Shown here piece by piece: positions 55,519 to 64,000 of a DNA stretch of 64,000 nucleotides. Positions within the stretch are counted from its first letter, which is position 1, and each line of letters starts with the position of its first letter. Under the pieces are notes generated by a model. The model did not search any database. It had not been told where the DNA came from and saw only the letters and a program-made list of their open reading frames with translations. The position numbers and the translations under genes are program-made. The DNA lies in the NCBI GenBank assembly GCA_004431415.1, contig QPMI01000407.1, positions 7,501-71,500 of the forward strand. Direction: 5' to 3'. The DNA comes from Cyanophora paradoxa. Lineage: Eukaryota > Glaucocystophyceae > Cyanophorales > Cyanophoraceae.

Positions 55519-55549
55519 TGTCTTTCACTTTTTACAATCTGAGATCTCT

Positions 55550-55918
55550 TTAAGACAAGTCAAAATCAGGCAAATCCGGAAGATCCTCTACAGTTGGTTT
55601 CCTCTCTCGCTCTGCAAAGTCAAGCATACCGTTTACTGTTGCCAGATCATTTGATTGACAAATTTCAAAAGCACGCTGCAATTCACGTTTGTCGTACTCA
55701 CGAAGATGCGGCCAAGATAACAACCATTCCGCATATTTTGGGTCGCTAAAAACTACTTTAAGATGAGTTTCACCGCGGTACTTCCCAAATCGAATTGTTC
55801 CTGCGGCGCAGCGACGCTGCTTGTCTGCTTCCATTCTTTGAATTATATCTCGGATTTTATGTTCGGAATTTAACGCAACACAAACCTGCGATTTATGCCA
55901 TAAAAAGATTTCGCACAT
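55550..55918 (-). CDS. Small protein with exonuclease-X C-terminal-like motif
   Basis: ATG at 55,918 (MCEIFLWHKSQ) is preferred because the frame upstream (to a GTG at 55,996) lacks an ATG. The core IRFGKYRGETHLKVVFSDPK followed by YAEWLLSW resembles the short 'fGKyrGk....v...DP.Y..Wl' module found at the C-terminus of exonuclease X-type nucleases and as free-standing proteins in viruses. The acidic tail ends DLPDLPDFDLS. The catalytic nuclease domain itself is absent. It is divergent from the gene at 55,944 with 25 bp between starts. Confidence 0.6.
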   Translation of the reverse strand: MCEIFLWHKSQVCVALNSEHKIRDIIQRMEADKQRRCAAGTIRFGKYRGETHLKVVFSDPKYAEWLLSWPHLREYDKRELQRAFEICQSNDLATVNGMLDFAERERKPTVEDLPDLPDFDLS

Positions 55919-55943
55919 TGTTTGTGACGAAAAACCCGCAAAG

Positions 55944-56219
55944 ATGGATGCTGAATCATCCCCAAAGCGTTGTGGGCGAAAGCCAATTGTTGTCACTCCT
56001 GAAATTGCTGCGGCACGAAAAGCAAAGCGTGCAGAATACCATCGGCGTCGTTACAATGAAGATCCTGATTATCGGCAACGTCACATTGAAGCCAGTCTTA
56101 AATATCAGCAGAACAACAGCGAGAATCATTTAGAGGCCAATCGCCGGTATCGCAAACGCATCTACGATAAGCTAGCTCTTTTGGAATCTCTTCAAAATCA
56201 ACTTGTTATAGTTCTTTGA
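55944..56219 (+). CDS. Small highly basic viral protein with Tyr/Arg repeats
   Basis: 91 codons, ATG at 55,944. Residues 22-72 contain RAEYHRRRYNEDPDYRQRHI and a second YRKRIYDK block, a pattern of short helical Arg/Lys/Tyr repeats seen in small DNA-associated proteins of viruses. A DNA-binding or condensing role is inferred from charge only. Its end (56,217-56,219) overlaps the end of the convergent integrase gene by 22 bp. Confidence 0.55.
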   Translation: MDAESSPKRCGRKPIVVTPEIAAARKAKRAEYHRRRYNEDPDYRQRHIEASLKYQQNNSENHLEANRRYRKRIYDKLALLESLQNQLVIVL

Positions 56220-57334
56220 CTGGTTTTCCTTCTCTCTAATATTCCACCAGGGTTTAACTTGACAGTTCCAGCTGTCGCAAGTTGCTTTTGAAGGCGAAGC
56301 AGCTTCTTATTTTTTTCTATGTCCGCTCGATCTAAGTTCTCTCGCATCAGATTTAGCTCCTTCTTTCGTCGTTGCATTGCTCTCTGTGCTGCTCCTCCAG
56401 CACGCCGCTCCTCTGAATCTAATGGGACCTTCAAAATTTGCTGGTAGGTCACTGGTGTATCCAATCCAGCGAGTTTAAATCTAAGAAGGGGTCCAAAACC
56501 CCCAATCGACTCAATTCGAAATACTTCTTTCGAGAAGGTTGGCTTTGTCGATTTATCGAAGGTTCTCCTGGTTAGCTTAACTCGAACTAGGTCTCCTACT
56601 TTAAATTCGACCTCCTTCAGGTAGTGTTGCTGCTCGTAGACCTCTCGCTGATAATCGTTGCGTGCAATTGTCTCCTTCGGATTCTCTGCTGCAGCGTTTG
56701 GCGATGTACCAATCGACCTATGCTCTGACGAATTATAATTGCGCACAAATGCGGGCAGCTTGTCGATGTACTTATCTGTGTCATATGCCTCCATATACCG
56801 TGCAATAATTCGCTTCAAAGTTCCATTGAATCGCTCTACTTTTCCATTTGCTTGGGGTCGATGCGCTTCCACAGCATTGTGCTTAATTCCCTCAGCTTCT
56901 AATAGACTAGCAGCTGAAGCTTTAAACTCCTGATCTGTCTGAATAATATCCGGCTTGGCTGGAAAACTATCTATGAGTTTCCGTAGTGTTGAAAGGAGTG
57001 TACCTTCGCTCTTGTTCTTCATTGGAATGCTGTAGGCTTTCCGAGTCACTACGTCCACTGCGTTCATTATAAAGTGAATGCCGCGGTTTGTTCTGGCGTA
57101 CGGAGTCACGTCGATTAGGTCCACCTCGTAGTATTTCTCTGCTTTGTCGAATGTTATACTTGTGAATGGTTTCTCTTTTTGCGGTCTCGCAAATCTTTGC
57201 GCTGTCGATAATTTCTCCAGCACTGCTCTAACCCTGGCAATTGGTATTTTCAACTTCTTTGCAATACGTGAGGCTGACTGAAGCCCTGTTTCTGGATCAT
57301 AGTATGCCTCCTGAATTTGGGCCGATGTACTCAT
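56198..57334 (-). CDS. Retroviral-type (rve) integrase, Polinton class
   Basis: Inserts the viral genome into host DNA. The ATG at 57,334 (MSTSAQIQEAYYDPETG) is favoured; an earlier opening at 57,358 is less likely. A helix-turn-helix (SASRIAKKLKIPIARVRAVL) is followed by the catalytic core with YYEVDLIDV (first Asp), IIQTDQEFKA (second Asp, 62 residues later) and ANGKVERFNGTLKR (Glu, 33 residues later), a complete DDE set. The C-terminal FKVGDLVRVKLTRRTFDKST and GPLLRFKLAGL is an SH3/chromo-like region seen in Polinton and retrotransposon integrases, then a basic coiled-coil tail. The frame is intact. Its start overlaps the apparent polymerase end by 38 bp. Confidence 0.92.
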   Translation of the reverse strand: MSTSAQIQEAYYDPETGLQSASRIAKKLKIPIARVRAVLEKLSTAQRFARPQKEKPFTSITFDKAEKYYEVDLIDVTPYARTNRGIHFIMNAVDVVTRKAYSIPMKNKSEGTLLSTLRKLIDSFPAKPDIIQTDQEFKASAASLLEAEGIKHNAVEAHRPQANGKVERFNGTLKRIIARYMEAYDTDKYIDKLPAFVRNYNSSEHRSIGTSPNAAAENPKETIARNDYQREVYEQQHYLKEVEFKVGDLVRVKLTRRTFDKSTKPTFSKEVFRIESIGGFGPLLRFKLAGLDTPVTYQQILKVPLDSEERRAGGAAQRAMQRRKKELNLMRENLDRADIEKNKKLLRLQKQLATAGTVKLNPGGILERRKTSQRTITS

Positions 57335-60300
57335 GGGGAACCGTGCTGTAATAGTCATCCGAAATTATCTTGCGCTTTGTGTATTCCGTCTTATTTAATA
57401 CTCTGCTGAAAGGAATTTGGATGATAGAACTAAAGCCAATCCCTGCCTCGCGTTGCTTTCCATTCGGTTTGAAGACACGAGCAAGTTTAGACTCAATTGT
57501 GCATTCTGGCTGATACCTGCTCTCGAGCATCTGCTTGAACGCTTCCAAAGCGACCCGTGACTCGAGGTGCCCTTCCTCATCTCCGGATCACTCGAAAGCC
57601 AGTTCTCTTCTATCCAGCTCTTCGGAATTCCTTTCGCACGCACATGCACGTCAGACTCCCATTCGCCTTCACAAAACGACAGCAGTAAACCTTTGGGCCA
57701 ACAAAGTATGCCTCCACAATTTGCCCTTGGATGTCGTAATCTAGTTTTCCCAGCTCGTTCTCGCATATCGCCCTGTTTGCCTCTTCTTCGCTCATACCCT
57801 CCAAAGAGTATGGTCGTTTCATGCAATCAGTCACCAGCTCTGCAAATTTCCTGTGCACAACAAGAGAGTCGGTGTCCGTGTAAAACGGCATGGCTTCGAT
57901 GTCTTTGTAAGAGTTCATCTTTACTAGGAACCTGTCCATGATCTCGCGACTGTAGGAGAGAATAAATGCTCCAATGAAGCAGGGCTTCGACACACAAGCA
58001 TCACGTTTGCTCTCTGGTACTTCGTATGTCACATACATCCGTGTTTCACTCTCAATTTCGATGTCTGTAATCGTAGACGTCCGCTGGAGCTCTTTAAATC
58101 GGCGGTAATTAGAAACTAGCTCCGTGGTTTCGATCACTGCCCGCTGGGCAAATTTGCCGTAGAGACCATTTAGTTGAATCTTTGCTGTTGCGTACTGAGC
58201 TGTGCCCTTCCTTGAACGTGCCTTCATACAATACAACTTCTCGATGTAATCTTTAAACATTCGCTCCTTGCCTTCAAATAAATACACCTCGTGAACCTCT
58301 GTTATTTCGACCCCAAGCGCTATCGCCCTATAGATATCGACCGATGTATACATCTCTCGCTCGATCGGTTTTAGGTTCGACCACCCCAAATTCGACTCGT
58401 GGCGTGGTAGCGGAGAAAGCACAAGGTCCTGAGGAATTTTCGCACTGATGCTCGCAATGAACAGTTGCTCCATTTTTCGACTTAGCATGAACTTTCGAAA
58501 ACGCTCCAAAGCCTCCGGTTCATTGATCACCTTAAATTTACCTGTCGGAAACTGGTTAAAGTACATTGCGGTCGGATAAAGAGAGACCACATCCAGATCT
58601 ACCAGATAGTCATCAGACCTTTTCGAGACAAACTTGCGTTTGAATGGCAAACAGCGACCTCCGTAAATAGCCCTGCGAAAAACCTGATCTTCGCTGTACT
58701 TCGGAAGGTGCAGCTCTGTCTTCATTAGCTGCCGGTAAATCTGAAATGCCATTGATGAAGCTGTAAGTGTCTGCTTAGAATTCACATTAATTCCGAATAG
58801 CTCAAAACACGTTCTCGAATATTTCATGTATAGCTCCGTCATTGATCGCACGTCGGCTCTAAGATATTCACCCCATTCCTCCTTGTGTGTCTCAACATCT
58901 GCCCACGTCTTGATCTTGCGATGGTCGAAGTCTCCTTTGATTGTCGTGCAGCCGTAGTCCTTTCCGGCTTGCTTTAGTGAACCTTGAATGTGTAGGCACG
59001 GGTCAAAACTTGTCAACTCTCCTCCAGCTGAGGTCTTCCACTTCATACTCTTAATCTTGCCCGAGGAGCGCATGACGTTCACCTGGCTGTCTGGCCGATT
59101 CTCTATCAGCCATCGGTATATGAATATCAGATCAAAACCCGCACCGTTGTAAAATACTACTGTGGTCTTCTCTGCCCAATCATCCAGCCATTGCATAAAT
59201 TGATTTAATGTTTCAGGACCGTAGAACATCTTGGTCCCTACAATTTCGCCCTTGCAAATTATGTCTGTGTCAACAGCATAAGGAACGTGGGTTTTGCCAT
59301 CGCAAGGAAATGTTTCAAAGTCCGCCCCTATCACGCTCTCCATAGCCGTAAATTCACTCTCCTTCTCGCAAGGGGTGATCTTTCTTCCAATGACACCTTT
59401 GTTTCTGATGGCCGCAACGCATTTGTTTGTGTGATCTTCAACTGGATTGTAGGCGCAACGACACCTAGTACAAAACTGACAGGTTACCTTGTGCCTTTCC
59501 AGTTCCAACTGCATTTTCCCGCAGGCGTTGCACTTCTCCATTTCAGTCGTTCTTTTATCCTTAATCAGGTAGCAGTGCGCATCGACAATGCAAAGGTGAG
59601 CACGTTTTTCAAATCCTAGATCGGTTGCAAAAAGCGGCTTGAACTTTCCTTGCGAAAACTCAAAAACGCTGGTGTCTATCCTGTAAAAAGCGCTCAGCGT
59701 ATTTATTGTCGGCACATCAACTGATATCATTCCTCGCTGCAGTCCTAGCTGTGTTCTAATTCCTCCATAGTCCAATCTCTGAAGCTGCTTGTAAATACGA
59801 TCTAGGCTTATTCGTCCAGGGTTCAGCTTTACATATTCAAAGCACTCTAACACGCAGTTGTCCTCTGGTGAAATCGGACAGTAGATCTTATTCATGGTCA
59901 GGGCTTTGCCGTTGAATGGGAGCTTTGGAACGTTTCCCAGTGCACCTGCAGCGTTCTCTGCAATTAGCACCTCTATTTTCACTACTGGCCAGAGGTCATT
60001 GTCTTCGTATGGCTGTTGCGCTAGCATCCATTGTTCCATCTTTTCAGCCAAGTTTGACAACAGCGAGTGCATTGTGCCCTTTTCGATTGTTGCAAGTTGA
60101 GTGCGATACATGCGAAAGTTATCGAAATGAAAGCGAATTAGGACGCTTGATCCAATCCTCTCTGGCACTCGCAGCTCTATCAGAAACACGATCGTGATCT
60201 CTTTCACACGCTCAGGCATTGGAGTCGGTTCAATATCCAAAACATCCTTGGTAAATAACAACCCCGGATATGCATAGTGGGCATAATTTAACACGGTATC

Positions 60301-60620
60301 GCCTCGACCACTCTCGCGAAACAAATTCGAGATCCCATACTCAACAATATCATCAAACTCTCGCGTGGTTGCAATTCGAGCATTGCGTTCGCTATCAAAA
60401 TGTCTTGTTATCCATGCCTCGTACAAAGGGCGCTGCGGCCGGTTCGTCTGCCTAAGTCTGAGCAATGTCGCTAGATTTGCTCGAAGATTTTGTGTGTGGG
60501 TTCCCTCTGTGGGTCAGCTAGCCGCAACAGTGTGTTCAAATATGTTCCGTTAATGTACCTAAGAGTGTGTAGCTCCTGCGCAAGGCTCCGAATTTCCGCT
60601 CTCAGATTGTTCCTGTCCAT
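57297..60620 (-). pseudogene. Protein-primed type B DNA polymerase, core intact but frame-disrupted at both ends
   Basis: Replicates the element. The main open frame runs from about 60,510 to 57,610. Counting from its TTG at 60,465, exonuclease motifs are GADFETF (380-386), FYNGAGFDL (438-446) and YLRAD (534-538); polymerase motifs are A DVVSLYPTAMYF (625-636), B KIQLNGLYGKFA (762-773) and C FYTDTDS (861-867). A Cys-rich ribbon (CNACGKMQLELERHKVTCQF) lies at 312-331. The frame has no ATG at its beginning; an ATG at 60,620 opens a convincing N-terminus in another frame, which would have to shift at a CA-repeat near 60,500. At the 3' end, similarity moves to a second frame near 57,665 and a third near 57,570, ending at 57,297. 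Catalytic residues are all present. Whether the shifts are real or sequence errors is unknown. Confidence 0.85.
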
Positions 60621-61245
60621 TATGAATAGGTCTCTACAATATTGGCTGGCCGAAAACTTTTTGCGATTTAATCGCGCACAATCTCTGATTGCTAGTATGA
60701 GTGCGAGAAACCTTTAAGCCATGCAACTAACTGCAAGACTTGTCTCCGGCTCGGTCTCCGGGATCCGGCTTGGATCCGGCTTGAGCTTGGCAGCCGCTCG
60801 TTCTCGGGCTAGCAATCCGCACACTATCAGCGTACTATCAGCGCACTATCAGCGCACTATCAGCGCCAATCTTTTGTGTGTCACGTATCTCGCCGTTTTC
60901 TCGCCACGTCACAGCGTCACGTCACGGCGTCCGCAAAGTTTTCTTAGGAACTTGACCCTCCGAATTAAAACAATTAAAACAATTAAAACAAAAGAAAGGT
61001 AAAGTCATCGACACATCTCCAGAGGCCGCAGCAGACCGCTCTGGGGCCCGTCCTTACGTGCGGCTATAGCTTAACGCTTTTTCCTCGTTTAGCTTCTCTG
61101 TACACATCAATTACATCTAGCTAGAGCTTAACACGTTTCCTCGTTTAGCTTCTCTGTACTCATTAATATCGCCTAGCCTATTCTGCCACGTTGTTCTACA
61201 GACCGCGCTCAAGGGGGCAGCGCTCCTCTTCGTCTATTCAAGTTG
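60621..61245. other. Right border region of the provirus, no gene
   Basis: No convincing ORF. It contains four tandem 11-bp units (ACTATCAGCGC type) at about 60,824-60,866, three TTAAAACAA units at about 60,964-60,990, and a roughly 57-bp tandem duplication with the word TTTCCTCGTTTAGCTTCTCT at about 61,079 and 61,136. The viral right end lies somewhere at the start of this interval. I found no inverted match to the left border at 45,081 onward. Confidence 0.55.
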
Positions 61246-62993
61246 TCAGCTCTGCCCTGAATAGTCGTTAGATATTTCTTTGTTAAGACTCCGACCCGAG
61301 TCTGGTAGACCTGGGAATAAGGGTCTCGTAGACGTACAAGGTGAATTAACTGAAGAGGGGCTGGAGGTATACACTGGAAACGCATGGAATCGGGGGCAAT
61401 GGAGCGAAGCGGAATTGCCCGGGTGTGAGGTCCATGCGTATACAACAACCGCCTCGGAAATCTCACTCGCAATCGATCTCCTGCGCGGCGGAACTCCCGA
61501 GGCGTAGAGGAATCGTCGGGATCGCCGTGAGCCGTTGGTCGCAGCAGCAGCAACGAGCCCTGACGCCTCGAGGCCGGCTGCACCGAGTGTCATCCCTGTC
61601 ATGGCCTTGCCGCTGGGACTTGCTGACGCTGAAGTCGCAGCAACACTGGAGCGGCGCTTGTCGCGTCGTTCGCTCGTCGGCGACTCTGCCCCGACGGATG
61701 CGGTACTGAACTTCCTCGCCCGGCTCTCTGCCGCGGCCGCCGTCCGGGCGGCTTCGGGACTCACACTCGATCTTCTGCGAGGCGGGATTCCCGAGGCATA
61801 AACTGATCCACGGCGACCTCGCGATGGCACAGGCGGCACGATCGCCGAGACTGCGCTGAGTGCTGCAGCGCCGAGCGCCATTCCCGTCACCGCGGCACCC
61901 ATCGCGGCTCCGTCTCCGCCTCCGCCGGCGCCGGTGCCACCAGCACCTCCCATTCCACCGACATCCATCTGAGGATGCAGTGTGACCAAAGGGGCGATTG
62001 CGAACGGAATGAATTCAAATGCGATTAAATCGATGCATGGGGATACCTCCACGTCGCCACCGGCTTCGAGTTGTGCCTGGCGCCGCCTCTCTTGTTGCTC
62101 GACCGCATCCTGGTCCTCTGCATCGATCTCGTCCTCATTCTGCTCTTCCTCGGCCGCCTCCGCATCGCCACCGTCAGCATCCAGGTCGCCGCCATCCCCG
62201 GCGTCGTCCCCGCCCGCATCCCCGCCGGCGTCCCCGCCCGCATCGCCGCCCATATCCCCGCCGAAATCAACCCCAACGTCGACTGAAAGCACGATGTGTT
62301 GTTAACAGAAAGGTCGGATCGCGAATCAGCTGCGACCCACCGTTCGGAGCAGCGCTGCCCGCAGCCAAAGCTGCCGCCGAAGTTCCCGCCGCGACTGCGG
62401 CCGCCGCCGTCATTGTAGCACCGACCGCGGCGCCCAGAGCCGACGCCTCTGGCTCTGTCCGAAAGGTAAATGCCGGGAAGCACACACGCGCTAATATAAG
62501 AGAGTATATATAGGAATTGCATCTCGGCTTTCAGATCGTAGCGCTCACCGGAAGCGGCGACCGACGGACTGGGGGGCGGGTCGACGATGAGCTCCACTTG
62601 CAGCTTTGTCTCGTAGTTGAACACGTCGACCACGGTGAGCTCAAGCACGTACGTTCCGTTCTTCAGGCCGGACGACAGCGGAACGGATACGTCGAACGCG
62701 CTGGCAGCGTCGACGGACGACTGCGCTTGATTCGATGCGGCGAGCTGCGCCGAAATGTCCTGCGGCCCGCTGATCTGGCGCCATGTTCTTTGCAGGGCTG
62801 GGGAGACTTCGTTGTTCCCGAGCAGCGCGACGATTGTGGGCTTGCCGTCAACGTACATAAACGCCGCCCGGGAGACTGTGGGCCGAACCTGGCCGATATC
62901 TGCGCATGCAAGGAATGTGTTTACGTGAAGTGCATTCGAAACGGAACTGCCCCATGCATGGCCAAAGCAGCCGGTGCGGGCATAGAGCAGCGC

Positions 62994-63055
<62 letters not shown>

Positions 63056-64000
63056 GGCCGAAGGAAGTTCCTCGTACGCCTGGACGCTCAGGACCGGGGC
63101 GCCAAAGACCTGCGAACGTTTCCGGCGGGCTGCTGTGAATATTCGATTGACGTGGGCGACTGTAAATGGGTGCATCGGTGATATTCACGTGGCAACAGAA
63201 AACGTTAACGCCTCTAACGAAGGCACCTGGCCGAACGAAGCATCAGAGAGTCGAATTTGCTGCAACGCATTCCTCAGCTGCTCCTCCGTCTGCAAACGCA
63301 ACGCAGTCGTCATGCGCCAGCGCAGGGTGCGCGTTGAGCCAGGGCCTGCGAGCTTGCCTGATTCGAGCCCGCGAGCCGAAGAAGCTTGAACCGGATGAGA
63401 ACGCTGCCCCGCGTCACCGACAGCCCGTAGATCTGGCTCCGCTGGAACAGATTTCGCCCGGCTGTCGCCAGCAGGTCGAGTAGCCTGCCGTAGGATCCGT
63501 TGGCGAACATGGCGACAAACGCGTCGTAGTCCGTGTCGAGCTTGACCGCGATCGTCGTGTCTTTTCACCGTGGCAATTAGTCGTGAATGCAGCAATGCAT
63601 GACGGTTGGCCGGACGCACTGAGCGGAGGGGTGACTGCCAAGACCTGCGTGAGAGATGAAGCATAGCCAGCGCTATCCGTCACGGTGAGCTGTAGCAGCC
63701 AGGAGCCCAGACGCGGCTTCATCCAGAATGTCGCGCATCCCTGGGCGCTCTGGTCGCTACCGTACGCGTCGACGTCCTCGGTGCTAAATTCGATAAGGTA
63801 GTCTGCATTCGATGCGTTCAAAGGTGTCTGCGATCGCGAGTAAAGGCGTTTGCGATCAGCTGACATACACGCACACGCACGCGCTCAGCCAATGATAATA
63901 GTGAAATGAAAGCACACCAGAGCCCACTCGCATGTCTTGATAGAGGCTTTCGTCCAGGCGACGACGCCTGTGTTATCATACACGGCACTTGAGGATCCAG
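61246..64000 (-). CDS. 3' part of a large PKD/REJ-like surface protein gene (partial)
   Basis: Runs off the right edge. Exons on the minus strand encode Ig-like modules: SWLLQLTVTDSAGYASSLTQ (about 63.7 kb) and KNGTYVLELTVVDVFNYETK (about 62.6 kb), both with the Y/W.L.LTV.D pattern of PKD and REJ domains. In between, DTDYDAFVAMFANGSYGRLL and SVLIRFKLLRLAGSN form an unassigned domain. The C-terminal exon has an Ala/Gly-rich possibly membrane-spanning stretch, an acidic DGGDAEAAEEEQNEDEIDAE block, and two related repeats ending VYASGIPPRRRS and LYASGVPPRRRS, suggesting a cytoplasmic basic tail. A CA microsatellite lies in an intron. Polycystin-like or receptor-for-egg-jelly-like function is a guess; no channel domain is visible in this window. 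Confidence 0.55.
62998..63053. repeat. (CA)n microsatellite in an intron
   Basis: About 28 CA dinucleotides, located in an apparent intron of the PKD/REJ-like gene between the exon at about 62.5-62.9 kb and that at about 63.2-63.3 kb. Confidence 0.9.

Larger units (their letters stand above)
45081..60720. mobile_element. Integrated Polinton-like virus (PLV/Polinton family), partly decayed
   Basis: About 15.6 kb of intronless, tightly packed genes, visibly AT-richer than the flanks. It encodes protein-primed PolB, rve integrase, A32/FtsK-like ATPase, double-jelly-roll-type major capsid, two penton-like minor capsids, a fibre and a phospholipase. This combination defines Polintons/Polinton-like viruses; virophages normally use a different replication protein. 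The left limit is fixed by the end of the host duplication at 45,080. The right limit is set just beyond the polymerase start (60,620) and is uncertain by a few hundred bases. No terminal inverted repeat was seen, so the left end is probably truncated. The capsid and polymerase genes contain frame breaks. Confidence 0.88.

Noticed and set aside
45081-60720. Virophage (Lavidaviridae-like) identity
   Set aside because: The polymerase is a protein-primed type B enzyme beside an rve integrase, and the order of capsid genes fits Polintons/PLVs better. Mavirus-type virophages share several of these genes, so a phylogeny would settle it.
60824-60866. 11-bp ACTATCAGCGC repeats as viral terminal repeats or a CRISPR-like array
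   Set aside because: Only four direct units with no spacers, and no counterpart at the left edge of the element.
62025-63188. 387-codon frame through the CA repeat as a single exon
   Set aside because: It reads the microsatellite as CVCVCV and crosses clear intron signals; the PKD/REJ-like sequence is only part of it.

Overview
The window is nuclear DNA of a flagellated microbial eukaryote carrying an integrated Polinton-like virus. Host genes are GC-rich and dense, split by short GT-AG introns (about 45-75 bp where resolved), and include cilium genes (CFAP43, BBS2, CCDC112-like). One Mpv17/PMP22 protein has an N-terminus starting MAFV that resembles a Phe-containing, glaucophyte-type plastid transit peptide. 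That makes an alga likely and a glaucophyte such as Cyanophora possible, but the taxon is not proven. No rRNA, tRNA or CRISPR was found.

Left part (0.3-18.2 kb): four well-supported genes, CFAP43(-), BBS2(+), DED1/DDX3(-) and NOL6/UTP22(+). CFAP43 and BBS2 are head-to-head over 203 bp. BBS2 begins with a 13-nt coding exon. BBS2 and DED1 are tail-to-tail; DED1 and NOL6 are divergent.

Middle (18.2-45 kb): repeat-rich. It holds a single-exon acidic protein with two SUMO-interaction-like motifs (19.3-20.3 kb), the Mpv17/PMP22 gene enclosed by inverted 159-bp repeats (23.1-25.8 kb), XPG/ERCC5 (26.5-30.9 kb), a 3.55-kb fold-back element with 1.2-kb inverted arms (31.6-35.2 kb), an F-box-like gene, a short unidentified gene, a CCDC112-like gene and a 105-bp minisatellite. 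A 1.5-kb segment covering the CCDC112 3' half and a CCCH zinc-finger exon (38,394-39,888) is repeated at 43,577-45,080.

Right part (45,081 to about 60,720): an AT-richer, intronless, compact block with a protein-primed type B DNA polymerase, a retroviral-type (rve) integrase, an A32/FtsK-like packaging ATPase, a broken major capsid gene, two divergent minor capsid (penton-like) genes, a patatin-like phospholipase with a discoidin-like C-terminal region, a large phage-like fibre protein full of HxH repeats, and several small viral-type ORFs. This is a Polinton-like provirus. Its capsid gene carries three frameshifts and a stop, and its polymerase is frame-disrupted near both ends. No terminal inverted repeats or Ulp1-type maturation protease were recognised. 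Its left end abuts the duplicated host block exactly, so the fibre ORF runs into host DNA. It looks like a fairly recent but decaying copy, provided the frame breaks are not sequence errors.

Beyond it (61.2-64 kb) lies the 3' part of a PKD/REJ-like surface-protein gene on the minus strand, running off the window. All exon structures were worked out by eye from splice signals and protein similarity; where only outer limits are given, internal exon borders are not complete.
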